The position numbers and the translations under genes were made by a program. Below the pieces are notes generated by a model. That model was not told the DNA's origin, did not search any database, and was given only the letters and a program-made list of their open reading frames with translations. From Selaginella moellendorffii (Eukaryota > Streptophyta > Lycopodiopsida > Selaginellales > Selaginellaceae), in assembly GCF_000143415.4 (NCBI RefSeq), contig NW_003314400.1, positions 264,923 through 328,922 of the forward strand: DNA of 64,000 nucleotides, in the 5' to 3' direction. Positions 1 through 10,966 of this stretch are shown here, one piece after another. How positions within the stretch are numbered: position 1 is the first letter of the stretch; each line of letters opens with the position of its first letter.

Positions 1-1135
1 ATTGTCCCACAGAGAACAAATTAGCACATAAACCAGGAATATAAAGAACCTCGTGGATCTTTACGACTATTCCTTGTGGTAAAGTGAACTTGATGGTTCC
101 AATTCCTTTCACTGCAAGCTGCTGGGCATTGCCAACGATGACATACTCCTCTGTGGCTGTAGGAACATAGGCTTCAAAGTACTTATCACTGTTGAACATA
201 TGGTCTGTAGCAGCAGAATCCAGGTAGATGCATTCTGCAGACAGTGCTGCCACAGCCATAGCTCGTGACAAGATGAAGGCGTGTACCACCTTTTTCTTTG
301 CATTGTTCCTTACAGGCCTGAGAGATGGATTTTTCACCCCGCATTGAGCTTCGTCATGGCCTTTCTTGTTGCAATGAGAACACTTGGGCTTCTTGGATGA
401 AGAGGCTCCTTGTTTCCCTTTGTTCACTGTTTCTTTCCTGAGAGAAGAGTAGAATGCAACGGCCTCTGATCCTGTTGTTGCTCTTCGTCTCAGATCATCG
501 TCCTGGAGGCTACTGATCACGCCATTCAGGGTTAGAGGAGTTCCACTGGTAGTGAGGCTACGTATGAGAGGATCAAAGGATGGAGGAAGTGTGACGAGCA
601 CCAGCTCTGCTTCTTCTTCATCCTCTATGTTTGCTCCCACATCCTTAAGATCATCTAAGATGGTTCTCACACCAGCAAGATGATCCTTGAGGTCATCCCC
701 TTCAGCCATCACCAATGCATGAAGCTGCTTCCGTAAAAATATGCGATGGGATGTTGAAGGGATCTGGTAAGTCTGCTTCATGGCCTCCCACGCTTCCTTT
801 GCACTCTTGCACCGTCCAATGCAATGGAATTCTCGCCCCTCCAGCGCTGCATGGAATTTGCCCAAAGCTCTCCGGTCCTTCTTGCGATACTTCGCAGTTT
901 CATCCACTGTAGCTGTATCTGGAAGTGTCTCAGTTCCTGTGGTGATGTCCCAGAGGCCTCGTTCATCCATATAGGATTCGAATTTTGTCTTCCAGAAGCG
1001 CCAGTTCCTCCCATCAAATTTTGGTGGATTTGCGTCCACTGAAACGATATCCGCTGTAGGCACAGTCGGATTTGTGATGGGAGAGGAAATAGGTGGTGGA
1101 TTTGGAGGCGGATTTGTAGGAACAGTGGCTGCCAT
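1..1135 (-). CDS. Copia gag-pol polyprotein, partial (gag and start of protease)
   Basis: An uninterrupted frame of 378 codons starts at the ATG at 1135 and continues past the window edge. Its N-terminal part is a copia-type gag of the UBN2 class, with an early FDGRNWRFWK stretch that is typical of plant copia gags. A CCHC zinc knuckle follows (CSHCNKKGHDEAQC, near 345-390). After it comes an aspartic protease start with DSAATDHM, where most copia elements have DSGA or DSGC. The absence of stops over 1.1 kb suggests a fairly young insertion. The gag protein would package element RNA, and the rest of pol lies outside the window. Confidence 0.85.
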   Translation of the reverse strand, partial: MAATVPTNPPPNPPPISSPITNPTVPTADIVSVDANPPKFDGRNWRFWKTKFESYMDERGLWDITTGTETLPDTATVDETAKYRKKDRRALGKFHAALEGREFHCIGRCKSAKEAWEAMKQTYQIPSTSHRIFLRKQLHALVMAEGDDLKDHLAGVRTILDDLKDVGANIEDEEEAELVLVTLPPSFDPLIRSLTTSGTPLTLNGVISSLQDDDLRRRATTGSEAVAFYSSLRKETVNKGKQGASSSKKPKCSHCNKKGHDEAQCGVKNPSLRPVRNNAKKKVVHAFILSRAMAVAALSAECIYLDSAATDHMFNSDKYFEAYVPTATEEYVIVGNAQQLAVKGIGTIKFTLPQGIVVKIHEVLYIPGLCANLFSVGQ

Positions 1136-1326
1136 GGGTGCCGACACCCAATCCCACCACTCGTTCAAGTCTAGGTCCAGGTTCTTAGTCGTCCAGTGCC
1201 TCTTGCAAGGCCTGGAGCGTTTGGATTAGGGCACGCCTCTGTCTACGTAGACGGAGGCTCCGATTCACCCTAGCAAGTGTCGCCCTGATCCTACGGTTTC
1301 GAATTCTTCTGGCTCTCCCAGGCATT

Positions 1327-1338
1327 GCTCCGATACCA
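1327..1338 (-). other. Primer-binding site of the copia element
   Basis: The minus strand reads TGGTATCGGAGC, one base different from the usual plant copia primer-binding site TGGTATCAGAGC, which pairs with initiator methionine tRNA. It lies about 190 bp upstream of the gag ATG and just inside the putative LTR, which is the expected place for priming reverse transcription. Confidence 0.75.
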
Positions 1339-1608
1339 TCTAACGAAAGGTGAAACCGTGTGATGGTGCTCAAGATCCGTCATAGCATATATGGAATGGA
1401 AAATGTACATATGTGTGACATGGTGAACCGTGTCTCTCCACGTGGACTAGCCACGTGGCACAGGGCCATTCTCAACAGGCCAGCGGTAAAGAACGGGTTT
1501 TTTCGTGTGCTCTGAGTGGGAGCACAAGATAAACTGCTGGTACGTTGGTACTTCTCTGACGCGGTGCCTCTTTTCATCTCGCCCATTGTAAACGTCCTCG
1601 GGAGAGCA
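1339..1608 (-). repeat. Putative 5' LTR of the copia element
   Basis: This stretch lies between the primer-binding site and the UMP synthase-homologous DNA. The outer end (1608 on the minus strand) begins TG. The inner end is uncertain, between about 1339 and 1352, because no clear CA lies exactly beside the primer-binding site. The second LTR is outside the window, so the boundaries cannot be confirmed by matching the two. Confidence 0.5.
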
Positions 1609-1885
1609 CTCCGAGATTGGCAGCTTGGAGGCCATGCAGCAGGATTTATGGAAATGAATTCGATGACGAAGTCCTGATGGTCTGCGGCCATTTCGCTGCT
1701 GCTGCTGTGTCAGAATTGCTTTGGGGCCAGTAGCAGCAAACCCCCTTCCTAGCGTACCATGAAAGCTTGAAACTTTCCGGAACTTCTAACCTTGAGCTTG
1801 AGACGCGCATTTGTGATGTCCGACCAGTCCACAAGACCTCTACAAAGCAAAACTCTGCTTTGAGTACAAAACATCGAAAGTAACT
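1609..1885 (-). pseudogene. Truncated duplicate of UMP synthase (ODC-domain exons)
   Basis: This matches 2804-3173 of the neighbouring UMP synthase gene in the same orientation. It contains recognisable pieces of exons 4 and 5 of the orotidylate decarboxylase half, including the SSEMAADHQDFV and FISINPA stretches. The copy has lost about 30 bp in exon 4 and much of the start of exon 5, carries stops, and ends abruptly at the copia LTR. It is a non-functional tandem duplicate. Confidence 0.8.
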
Positions 1886-2405
1886 TCAGGCCAAGTCACA
1901 AGCAAAAGCTCGCTAACGAATTTGCAAGGATACATGTTTTTGGCGCGTTCTTCTTGCACAGCTCCTGTGGTTAATGCAAGAATGACCATCGATTGAGCAA
2001 GAGGACTGGACATACAGGACTCCACCGCCTGGTTTGTCTTTGTAAGACACTCTTCACTCTAGAAAAAACGTAGAGCCAGAAAATGTTTTGGGTTTCTTGA
2101 TATGGAGGATTGGCAACTACTACATAGAAATGCTGCTTGAACTTGTCCGGCAGATCTTCAGGATGGTTGTAGTTGTGTATGTGAACTCAGAACCATAACG
2201 AGAGAAGTGATGATCATACTGAAAAGAGTAGCGCACTCGCTTCCACAAAAGATCTGCATCGCAAGCATAGCAATAATTAAGAAAAATTGTAAGAAGTTAT
2301 CATGAGTTCCATAAACCTTAACCCTAAAACATTCCAATGTGTAGCTTATCTAAGGATATCGCCCACAAAGCCCAGCGGACGGTCACGATTGGCGCTTTGC
2401 GCCAT
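1886..2405. other. No gene seen; 3' flank of UMP synthase
   Basis: About 520 bp between the duplicated fragment and the UMP synthase stop. I see no coding potential, RNA gene or clear repeat. It probably contains the 3' untranslated region of UMP synthase. Confidence 0.5.
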
Positions 2406-4283
2406 TCAAAGGCGGGAGACTGTGATTGAGATGCTTTTCAGGTACGCTTGCCACCCAGCGTGCATAATTCCTCTTCCAACGATGATTATATCCCTCTGTC
2501 GGTCAGCAATCACCTATAACATCCACAGGAAGAATTTGCAAGTGTCTGGATGATATCCAAGACGGCCTCTTCGTTCTTGAACACGAGCTGCCGGAGCTGC
2601 TTGATGTTCCGGAGCTGTGGCACTCGATGCACGCAACGAAAAAAAGAGAAGAACCGAACGAGCAAAGAGAAGAAACGGACGAACAAAACAGAAGAAAGGA
2701 ACGAGCAAACAGAAGAAAACTCCTACATTTTCAGGAGTGCTGTACTGCTGGCCAAGATCATCGCCCCCGGCGCTCGTCTGCACTCCGGGAGTCATGTGGA
2801 TGAATCCGGGATTGGCAGCTTGAGCCCACGCGCAGGATTTATGGAGATGAATCCCATGACGAAGTCTGGATTGTCCGCAGCCATTTTTTCTGCTGCTGCT
2901 GGGTACTCGCCCTGTGCTAGAGTTCCTTTGGAGCTCATCTCGGCAAGTAGCAGCAAACCCCGCCCCTTCGCCAGTCCCTATAGCCAACAAAAGACGTAGA
3001 GTTTACCATGAATGCTTGAAACTTTTTGGGACTTCTAAACCTTGAGCTTGAGACCGTCAATGCTTCCAGGGCCAGGCACCATGTGCGCGTTTGTGATATC
3101 CGACCAGTCCACAATCTTAAACGGACCTCTACAAACAAAAACTCTGCTTTGAGTACAAAAACATCTGAAGTAAAAGGATTGTATCTTACCCCTCGTACTG
3201 CATAGAAACCGTGTTGCTGATATCAGCAAACTTCCGGTCCTCAAAGATCATAAAATCGTGCTTCTCCGCAATCTGCAAACACACATTTTGCATATCAGAG
3301 GCCAAAAGGAAAGACCATGAGAAGGAAGAAGCAATAGACTCACCGCACGAAGCTTGACTGTGAGCTCCTCGCTAAAATCCGAGAGCACATCAACGTGCGT
3401 CTTGAGCACGCATATCTCAGGCCCGACCTGTATGACCATCACAAACCTTGGATTCAGTGACAAACAGAAAAAAGAAAGACAAAACGAACTCACAGCGTCG
3501 GCAAGCTTGAGAAGCTCCTCGGACGTCGTGACGTCCGCCGCAACACTCAAGTTACTCTTCTTCTGCTCCATGAGGTCCAAGAGTTTCTTCCCAGCAGCAT
3601 TCTGCGCAAGCACGGCCCTTTCTCCATACGCCAACCTCTTTGGCTTCTTGGCGGCGACAAGAGAAGAAGCAGTTGAAGGAAGCTCCGCCCTGTTAGATCG
3701 AACAAAGCTCTTCACGGACGCCGCCACCTCCTCGCGCACTCTCCCATGCTTCACCAGAACATCCACCGCGTAGGTCAGAGTGATGGCGGAGTGGAGCCTC
3801 AATCCATGCCTGCGAAGGTTGTCGCCGCCACCCTGCTCTCTATCGATCAACACCACCACGTCCGAGACCTTAAGCCTCGCGGCGGTGAGAGGCTCCACGG
3901 TCTCGAGCACCGATGCGCCGCTCGTCACTAGATCCTCGATCACCAGGCACGACTGGCCGCTGGAAAAGACGCCCTCGATCGCCTTGCGGGTGCCAAAGTC
4001 CTTGACCTCCTTGATCACCATTGGCACATTGTGCGCGAGAGAGATGCACGTCGCGATGGGCAGCGCGGTGTAGGGGACGCCGCAGAGGAGGTCGAACGGG
4101 GCGGCGCCGGCAACGGCGGCGGCGGCGGACCAGAGCGCGGCGGAGCAAATCAGGGTAGGAAACGATCACCCGGAGATCGATGTAGATTGGCGAGATGATG
4201 CCACTCTTGAGCTTAAACTCGCCGAATTTCACCGCCTCCGCGTCGGCGAGCGCAAGGACCAGCGCCGCCGCCGCCTCCCACAT
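2406..4283 (-). CDS. UMPS: UMP synthase (OPRT-ODC bifunctional), with two apparent frameshifts
   Basis: Converts orotate plus PRPP to OMP and then to UMP, the last two steps of de novo pyrimidine synthesis. Six exons fit: 4283-3494, 3427-3344, 3272-3190, 3128-3041, 2977-2727 and 2513-2406, all with GT-AG introns (the last is 213 bp). The N-terminal half is orotate phosphoribosyltransferase, with [15 protein letters not shown] as PRPP loop. The C-terminal half is orotidylate decarboxylase, with the catalytic [10 protein letters not shown] motif, the GGDDLGQQY stretch and the final DIIIVGRGI phosphate-binding motif. The frame shifts after YPDL (near 4146) and again after FISINPA (near 2828), in opposite senses. 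The usual RRK of the OPRT motif is shortened to K ([11 protein letters not shown]). Total exon length is 1404 nt, about 467 codons, close to the plant norm. It is either a recent pseudogene or an intact gene with assembly errors. Confidence 0.85.
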
Positions 4284-4329
4284 TTCTTTCTATACGAGGT
4301 CCTAACTCTTGTTCGTAGATTCGTGGATG

Positions 4330-4820
4330 ATTATACGCCGGATCACCCGACCTGGACGAGTGCCGCCATCGCGATCGACCACGACACGGCGTTCTTGTCA
4401 GTGATCTCCTCGAATGCCGCCATGGAATCGTCGAAGCTCTGGCAGTGGGCGTGCATTCTCACAGCACGGTGGATCGATCCATCTGGTCGCCAGCAATCGC
4501 GTAGATTGCCTTCCCAGATCCAACAACCCGGGATCGCAGCACGCCGAGAGCGCAGTGGCGATCGTCGCAGCGTCCGGCAAACAGCTCCACGACCTCTTGG
4601 AAGAGATCCAGGCACTCGCGATGGCAGCCACTGCGGGCGGGCATACGCAGCATGCATGGCATTCCACGTCGAAGACTTTAGGAGACAGGTTGGAAAATTC
4701 AGCAAAAGAACACCGCCGGATGCGCGAGAGATTCCCGGGTAAGCCCTAAACCCTCGCATGCTACACGTGGCAAAATCCACGAAAACAGCAATCGGGAGGA
4801 GTTTAAATGCCATTGTCACC
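4330..4820 (-). pseudogene. PPR gene remnant
   Basis: Pieces of PLS-type pentatricopeptide repeats are spread over different frames. They include a STWNAMHAAYAR segment, a CHRECLDLFQE segment, PDAATIATALSAC and SFDDSMAAFEEITDKNAVSW. Several frameshifts separate them and there is no continuous frame. It lies just upstream of UMP synthase and may overlap its promoter region. Confidence 0.7.
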
Positions 4821-5145
4821 GTCGTGAATTTTCTCGAAGCAAAGAAGCTTAATAGGATGGAACAAGATCATGATTCTCACAACAAAAGGATCAATCCAGA
4901 CTCGACGATCGTTGTGCAGAGATCTTGATGGAGCACGAAAGTTCACTTTGCGAGGACGACGCCGTGTCATGGGCAACATTTATCAGAATGCTCCGATCAA
5001 TCCCTTTGATTTAATGACCGTTTTTCTAACAAAGACAATACTGGTTAAGGAAAGAAGAGAAAGAACAAAAATGAGAAAAGAGAAAAACTCGAGATCGACA
5101 ATTTCGAGGAAGTAGTCACGTAGCTATTTTCCTTCCGTGAGCTTC
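4755..5145 (+). repeat. Dispersed PPR-derived repeat, copy 1
   Basis: This stretch matches 22960-23530 in the same orientation with many identical runs (for example the CTACACGTGGCAAAATCCA start and the AATGACCGTTTTTCTAACAA segment). Both copies carry the remains of a PPR motif (LEAKKLFDRM) followed by stops. The shared sequence extends beyond the PPR part, so this is a duplicated genomic block and not just common motif sequence. Confidence 0.75.
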
Positions 5146-5346
5146 AAAGAAGTTTGACTACGCTTGACTTGGCATGAGCCGTTAAGTAATTTTGAAACGG
5201 GCGGTTGAATTCGATTGCTGATGGCAGATCAACTCGACCTGGCTGTGCATGGACTCGCCACCATGGCGTCCAAGATCAGTCTCTCTATGCAAAGATGGAA
5301 GCCCTGTGAACGATATGTACAAAAGATCACATTATTTTATTATATC

Positions 5347-6170
5347 TCAACCTAAACCATTGCAGGATGGCATTCTCCAGGTATAAGGATCAGAAATTTT
5401 TACTGCAGCTTGATCTTCTATAGTGTTGGAGCACCAACACAAGCTATTCATCTTTTCCTTGAATTTATCTTTACTCACTTCATAAATACCATGAAATCTG
5501 TACCACAAACATGATTCACTGCATTTAAAAGTAACATTGTGATTTCTAAAGTCAATAACTGCTGAGTGCTTGTGAAGCCAATGTTTCCCAAAAAATATAC
5601 TATCAGAGGAGTCTTTAAGAACACCAAATGTTCTTCTCTTAAAAAACTTTCCCAAGTTATAAGTTACCATAACCTTTGTCCAATTGATCAGCTGCAAGTG
5701 GCCTCATTCCAAAATACTTGTGACGAACTATAGGGAGTCCAAGTTTCTTGACAAGATCAAGTATTATCTATTAGGATTTTGATTTTGTAGTCATTGATTC
5801 TCCCAGGGCAATACAGATCATAAAATGTATTACATATATGTTGATTTATCCTTCTAAACCTTCTTGACCGAGATAAATTATTGTCACCAGTGAGACAATA
5901 CCCTCTATTTCAAATGTTATTATACCTTTACTACCACTACAATCTAACTGTAGGGATGTATCCAGGGTGAACCTAACATTATATCGTTATTTGAAACAAG
6001 TGGTAATATAGTGAAAGTTTCTTTTAATTCACAGGCGTGTCTTGTAAATTTAAAATCCTTAACATGACAAATTTTATCCAATGTGATATTGAATTCTTCT
6101 GTTAATTTTTGTGACATAATAACAACCACAATCTCACTCAACCTTTCAGCGTTAAATTTTCCAAACGCTA
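5347..6170 (-). mobile_element. Decayed LTR-retrotransposon retropepsin region
   Basis: AT-rich DNA unlike its neighbours. On the minus strand it holds two blocks resembling the ends of retroviral-type aspartic proteases: NDIMLGSPWI near 5950-6140, and GKHWLHKHSAVIDFRNHNVTF (with the first residue of a shifted block, near 5500-5600). Such blocks follow the flap region in gypsy-type proteases. Stops and frameshifts break the frame and no LTR or reverse transcriptase was recognised. The class (gypsy-like) is an inference. Confidence 0.5.
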
Positions 6171-6338
6171 AAACTTTTATATTTCTTCTTAAGGATATTC
6201 TTGTTTATTGGGCGGATGACCAACAGGTGAATGCTATGATCAACGAGACTGCGAGTTCCCCTCGTCGCATGGTCTTCACGATTCATCCCATGCATCACTG
6301 AGAAGTCGTCGCTACTTTACAACTCCTGGGATTGCTCC

Positions 6339-6480
6339 TACAAGTTCGCAGATGAGCTCCCCGGGAGCATCCAGCAGAAGCCATCTTCCGGATTGGGGAG
6401 GACCACGGATTGTTCCTGGGGAGTTCTTGGTTTAGACCTCGCCCCGTGGTCATGGAATGGATCGATCCTGCTAAAAGAAG
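6339..6480 (+). repeat. Short repeated segment, inverted relative to 24575-24724
   Basis: About 140 bp here match the reverse complement of 24575-24724, including a nearly identical run of roughly 55 bp around GGGGAGTTCTTGGTTTAGA. It lies just beyond the MED16 stop codon, probably in the 3' flank. I do not recognise an encoded domain. Confidence 0.65.
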
Positions 6481-6534
6481 AGAAGCTCGGGCGATTCATG
6501 GTGGGAAAAATAAAAGGTGTAGTGTGTACCTGTG

Positions 6535-9500
6535 TCATACCACTCGGACCCAGTGACCACCACACATCGGACACGAATACGCCCATCTTCCAGTCCACCA
6601 TGCCTCGCGAGAATTTGAAGGCACAGCACTGGCCTGTGAATTCGGGGACCACGGGACAAGAGATGCAGTTTGCCGTCCACACCTCATGCACTGGAATACA
6701 AAGAGAAAGAGAGTGATGAAAACGAAAACGAAGAAAAGACCATGTCTGAATACCTTGTGCCAGACTGCATGTAGGACGGTCTTCCACGACGAAGTTATCA
6801 CGTCCCGCCTGGAGCCCATGAAACCTGTGTAACTTCCCAAGCCAACCGCGGTTTCCACACCGCAAGCAGCGTCTCGCTCCGCAAACCTCCGCTTTCGAGG
6901 CCACAAATCCATGGGCCTCTCGTGCTTGTCCAGGCTTTCCAGTCTCTCGGACCAAGGTCCACCGGACATGATTCTCTTGTTCCATTCTTCCGCGGGCGGA
7001 TGGAGCTCCAGCTCACGCATGAGGAGTCCCGCAGCATCGGCTCCACGAGGACGAGGCAAATTCTGCAAACAACCATGAGCTCGTAAGAGACCAACCATTT
7101 GTGTTTTTGTTTTGGGTACCTGCATGTGTGGGCCAAGAGAAGCTTCGACAATCTCGGGGACCACTGAGAACTGTCCATCAATGTAATGTAGTCTAAAGCT
7201 CGGGTTGCTCGCTCCAGCGGGGAACTTTGGGAACGGATGAGCAAGCGGCGCTGTTCTCTTGCATAGATCTAACAACACGAGAAATAAATATTTCACCTGC
7301 AGTTAAAGCTCGTGAGCTTCTGGAAATGAAAACAAAAACAAATGCGCAGACCTCGTCGGCTGTATAGCCTTGACCAGCATTTCCACTTCCCAGTCTTAAA
7401 GGACGTGTATGAACTGGCTCCTCCTTGGACGGCTGAACCAAAGCAGCTTTTGCAACTTGGCCATCCTCAGTTTTTACAGTAGGCATTAGACGAGGTCCAT
7501 TGTTGGCGGACTCCTCTGCTTTGACGGGCGCTACTTCCGACTTTCCCATGTACCGTGGGAGTTGTCTCTTGCGAAAGACCAGGCAAAAGAGGAGGAGCTG
7601 ACAGAGCTTGTGCAGGAAGTAGCAGTCTCCGATGAGACGAACCGCAGGGATGCCAGGAAACGTCGATGTGCTCATGCTTAGAGGTGGCGCCGCAGGAGCA
7701 ACTGTGGCGGTATCAGTGTTGCTCATCTTCGCCACGGCACCTTGTATCCAAGCGTGGACTTGAGCGTTTCCACCATTGCTGCTGGCGCCACCAGGTTGGT
7801 TTCCTGAATAAGAATTCGGTTGAGAAGATATCAAAAAACTTTCGCCATACCTGGTGGCGGCAGCGGTGGTGGTGTTGTCGTTGTTGGTGCTGGAGGTGCT
7901 GCTGGTGTCGGAACTGGTGCTGGTGTTGGTGCTACTGGTGCTGGTGCTGCTGATGCTGGCGCTGGAGGCTGAGATCCTGCGGGAGGACCGTTTGAGCTTG
8001 GTGCTTTGACAGCAGCAAGAGTTCGGCAAAAGCTTGCGTATCTCCGCAATCGGGTCAAAAAGTGAGACGCTAGATCCAAAACCACGTCGACGTAAGACTG
8101 CACGAGAGCGTTTCAATGACAGTGTTATTACAAGTGTCGAAACGAACCTGAATTTGATGAACGAGAGCTGGATCAACAAGCATGGCTTCACCGCCAAGAC
8201 CTGTCAGAGTTTCGCTGGGTGCTTGCCAAGGGTCGAGAATAAGCGTCGAAGGATTAACGAGTGCTGCTTCTATGCCTTTGCCTAGGACTTCCAATAAAAG
8301 TCTGGCCTGCATATCAAGGACAAGTGCTCTTACTTCAGCAGCATCTGCCCCTTCTAACATCCTACACTTAATGCGATCCAGAGCCTGTGATCCGAAAACA
8401 AATTTGAGAAAAATTTAGGACAAAATAAAAAAGAAAACTTACAGGTCCGTAATGCTGACGATGACCTGCATTTGGCAAAGAATGAAAATCTGAATCTAGA
8501 ACCGCTGCAATTGCCCCTAGAGAAACTGACAAACATAAAAGGCATGAATTAGCACGCGCGGGAGATGATAGAGACATGAAAAACTACCTAGGCCTTCGTC
8601 AGCAGCGCTTTGAGAGTACGCAATAGCGTCCCACCAATCAAGTTGAGTTACCAAGCTCCACCAAAATCTGTTTCATCAAATGGTTGAGCATCTACTTCAC
8701 CCAAAGAAGGAACTTACCTGTCGGCTATCTGGCGTTCCAGGGGTGCAGTTGTAGGCCCAGATGATGAAAGGGATCGAACACGAACAATCTTCAAGAAGCT
8801 GGTGTCGGAGTCTGTGTCATGCCAGGCACATGAGAGGCAGCAACCGGAAGCAGATAGAGCTGGAGATGCAACCAAAAGCCCGACTTGGACGCAGAAGTTC
8901 TCGACCGGAACCAGCCCAGGGCCAGAGAACAAGTGAACTTCGCCACCTAAGAGTGCCACCGCAACTTCTCCCCCGTGACCGCTGAAGCGAACTTTTGCGA
9001 TACACTTGACGACGGGTAAAGGCTCTGTTTCCTGTTCCTCGGCCGCAGCGTCACCTGTATCCATGCTGCTCGAAGCGTCCCGCTCTCGTTTATTATACGA
9101 CATGGCCAGCTTTGTCTGAGGAAAGCTCTTGTTCACGACTGTTTTCCATGTTGTAGCCATAGGGTGCGACATAGCACCGTAATTCGCAGCTCCTGCTTCA
9201 AAAACAGAGTGTATGGCCACTTGTTGCCGTGAACTTTCCCACCTTTGAAACTTCCATCCGGTCATAGAAGGCCCTCCATCAGGATGTTTTGGAGACATAT
9301 ATTGTCCTGTAGAGACAGAGAGAAAAAGAATGAGCAAAGAACGATAATATTGACGACCAAACCTTCAACTATCACAACAAGAAGCGCCGTCCCTTGCTTT
9401 TCCGGATCGAATGCCACTGCTGCCACTCCGGTTCCCCAAGCTGCTACATTCGATCCAGTGGACGCCTCCGGACTCACGTAGGCTGACAAGTTTGAAATTG

Positions 9501-10890
9501 GCGAGCACTGCAGCAAAGGACCTTCCTTGTCAGGAAGGTCCTTCTCGCGAAGCTCCTGCCAACTGAGAAGATACGCTGCCAACGATGCCATCCCCGGCCA
9601 TGAAGGAGCAGTAAATGGTAGAGGCGACGCACCAAGCTTCATCAGCTGCTGACCATTAAATACGCCTGGAGTGATCTCCCAGATGACAATTGTAGAAGGA
9701 TTACCGATAGGCACTCCTGCAACTATCAAGGAGCCAGCGTCGTTGACGATAACATCTGCAGCATAGATTCCACTCGGCCCAGCTCCTAAAACACCTCTGC
9801 TTGACGAGTACCAAACTGGCGTAGAGGAGTCTTTGAGAGGCGACTGCCGCCATCGGAGTTGCACCACACCCGACGATAAAACGATGCAAGCACAAAGAAA
9901 ATTCGGCCATTTAGCTGCAAGTTAGCGAAGGTTAGCGCGAGACGAACTTTCGAATGTAAACTTTGATCACCAGAGATTGTAGCTTGACGTGCTAGGAATC
10001 TTTCCTCAAACAGTGGTGAAGTTCCAGAACCGGCATCCGTCCATTGGTACTGAAAACATAGTTTAAAGCTAAGCCGAGAAAGGAAAACTCTGAGCTCACC
10101 GAATACTGTGGAGTGATCCATTTCGTGACAACTGCTTGATCTTGCCTCCATTCGTGCTCACAATTCCAGCAATTAAATGCCCGTGCCACATTCAAGGGGC
10201 CCTGAGGAACAATGTATAAACAGAAGGAAAGAAAGAGAAAAAAAACATACTTTGGATGGTTGAGTCCAGATAGTCACTTTTCCACGAGAATTCACCACTA
10301 AAAGCGCACGCTCACAGCTGGGAGGAGACCACTCGATGAAGGCGATGGAATCACAAGGAGTGTCTACAGCACAAGAGAAAAAAAAGAGAGAAAAAGTAGA
10401 TTCTTGGAAGAACAAACACTCGCAAATTCACTCACCAGCAACCACGTTGAAGATCGCGTGCTCCGTGGGCCTCTCAGGATCGACGAGATGGACTGGGATC
10501 CAGAACGTAGGCTTCTGCCGAGAACTAGGAAGCCAGAATTTTCATCTCGAGAGAGAAACCATCACACATACCCTGGATCTCTCGCACAAGTCTCCGTGGC
10601 GCAGGCGATTATGTTCGTTTTCCCACACCAAGCGGCGGCACTGCTGCGAAATTTCAAGCATCAATCGCGCGTCAGCGATCGCATTCCCTGCCAGAGCAAT
10701 GTTCTTGCCTGAAAGATTTGAAATCCGGGAACTTGATCCTCCGCCGCTGGCTGAAGGGCTGCGGATGCAGCGAGAGCTGGAGGATTGTGCTGCTCTCGTC
10801 ATCGCCATCGGCTGCAGCTGGATTCTCCTCCTCGCCATCGCTGCCCTTGTCGCCAGTGGCTGGAGGAGCCGCTGCCGGGGCGGCATCCAT
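6535..10890 (-). CDS. MED16: Mediator complex subunit 16 (SFR6-like)
   Basis: MED16 is a tail-module subunit of the nuclear Mediator complex that links transcription factors to RNA polymerase II. In plants it is known as SFR6 for its role in cold and defence gene expression. Landmarks match the plant protein from end to end: AAAWCGKTNIIACATETCA, DSIAFIEWSPPSCERALL, CEHEWRQDQAVVTKW, GAGPSGIYAADV, GPSMTGWKFQRWESS, VRALVLDMQARLLLEVLGKG, LASHFLTRLRRYASFCRTLA, NLPRPRGADAAGLL, LWPRKRRFAERDAACG and the final CPMCGGHWVRVV. The first exons are 10890-10709, 10643-10572, 10524-10436 and 10373-10252, then many more short ones. Intron 1 has GC-AG ends. A one-base excess near 10198-10205 breaks the frame at exon 5. 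A Gln/Ala/Pro-poor N-terminus is replaced by an acidic Ala-rich one. Confidence 0.93.
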
Positions 10891-10966
10891 TTCCTAGCTA
10901 CCAAGAACCCTAAAATCCTGGCATTATTTACAAACAGGGCCCTTTTACCTTTACTGTTATTAACTT

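Larger units (their letters stand above)
1..1608 (-). mobile_element. 5' part of a Ty1/copia LTR retrotransposon
   Basis: Read on the minus strand, this holds in order a putative 5' LTR, a primer-binding site and an open gag-pol frame that runs off the left edge of the window. The right edge is placed at 1608: there the minus strand begins with TG, and just beyond it lies sequence homologous to UMP synthase. The element therefore abuts, or is inserted into, a duplicated piece of that gene. Only the 5' portion is visible, so the 3' LTR, integrase and reverse transcriptase cannot be judged. Confidence 0.85.

Noticed and set aside
4323-4742. Plus-strand frame beside UMP synthase
   Set aside because: It lies opposite the PPR remnant and shows no motif; the minus strand explains the sequence better.
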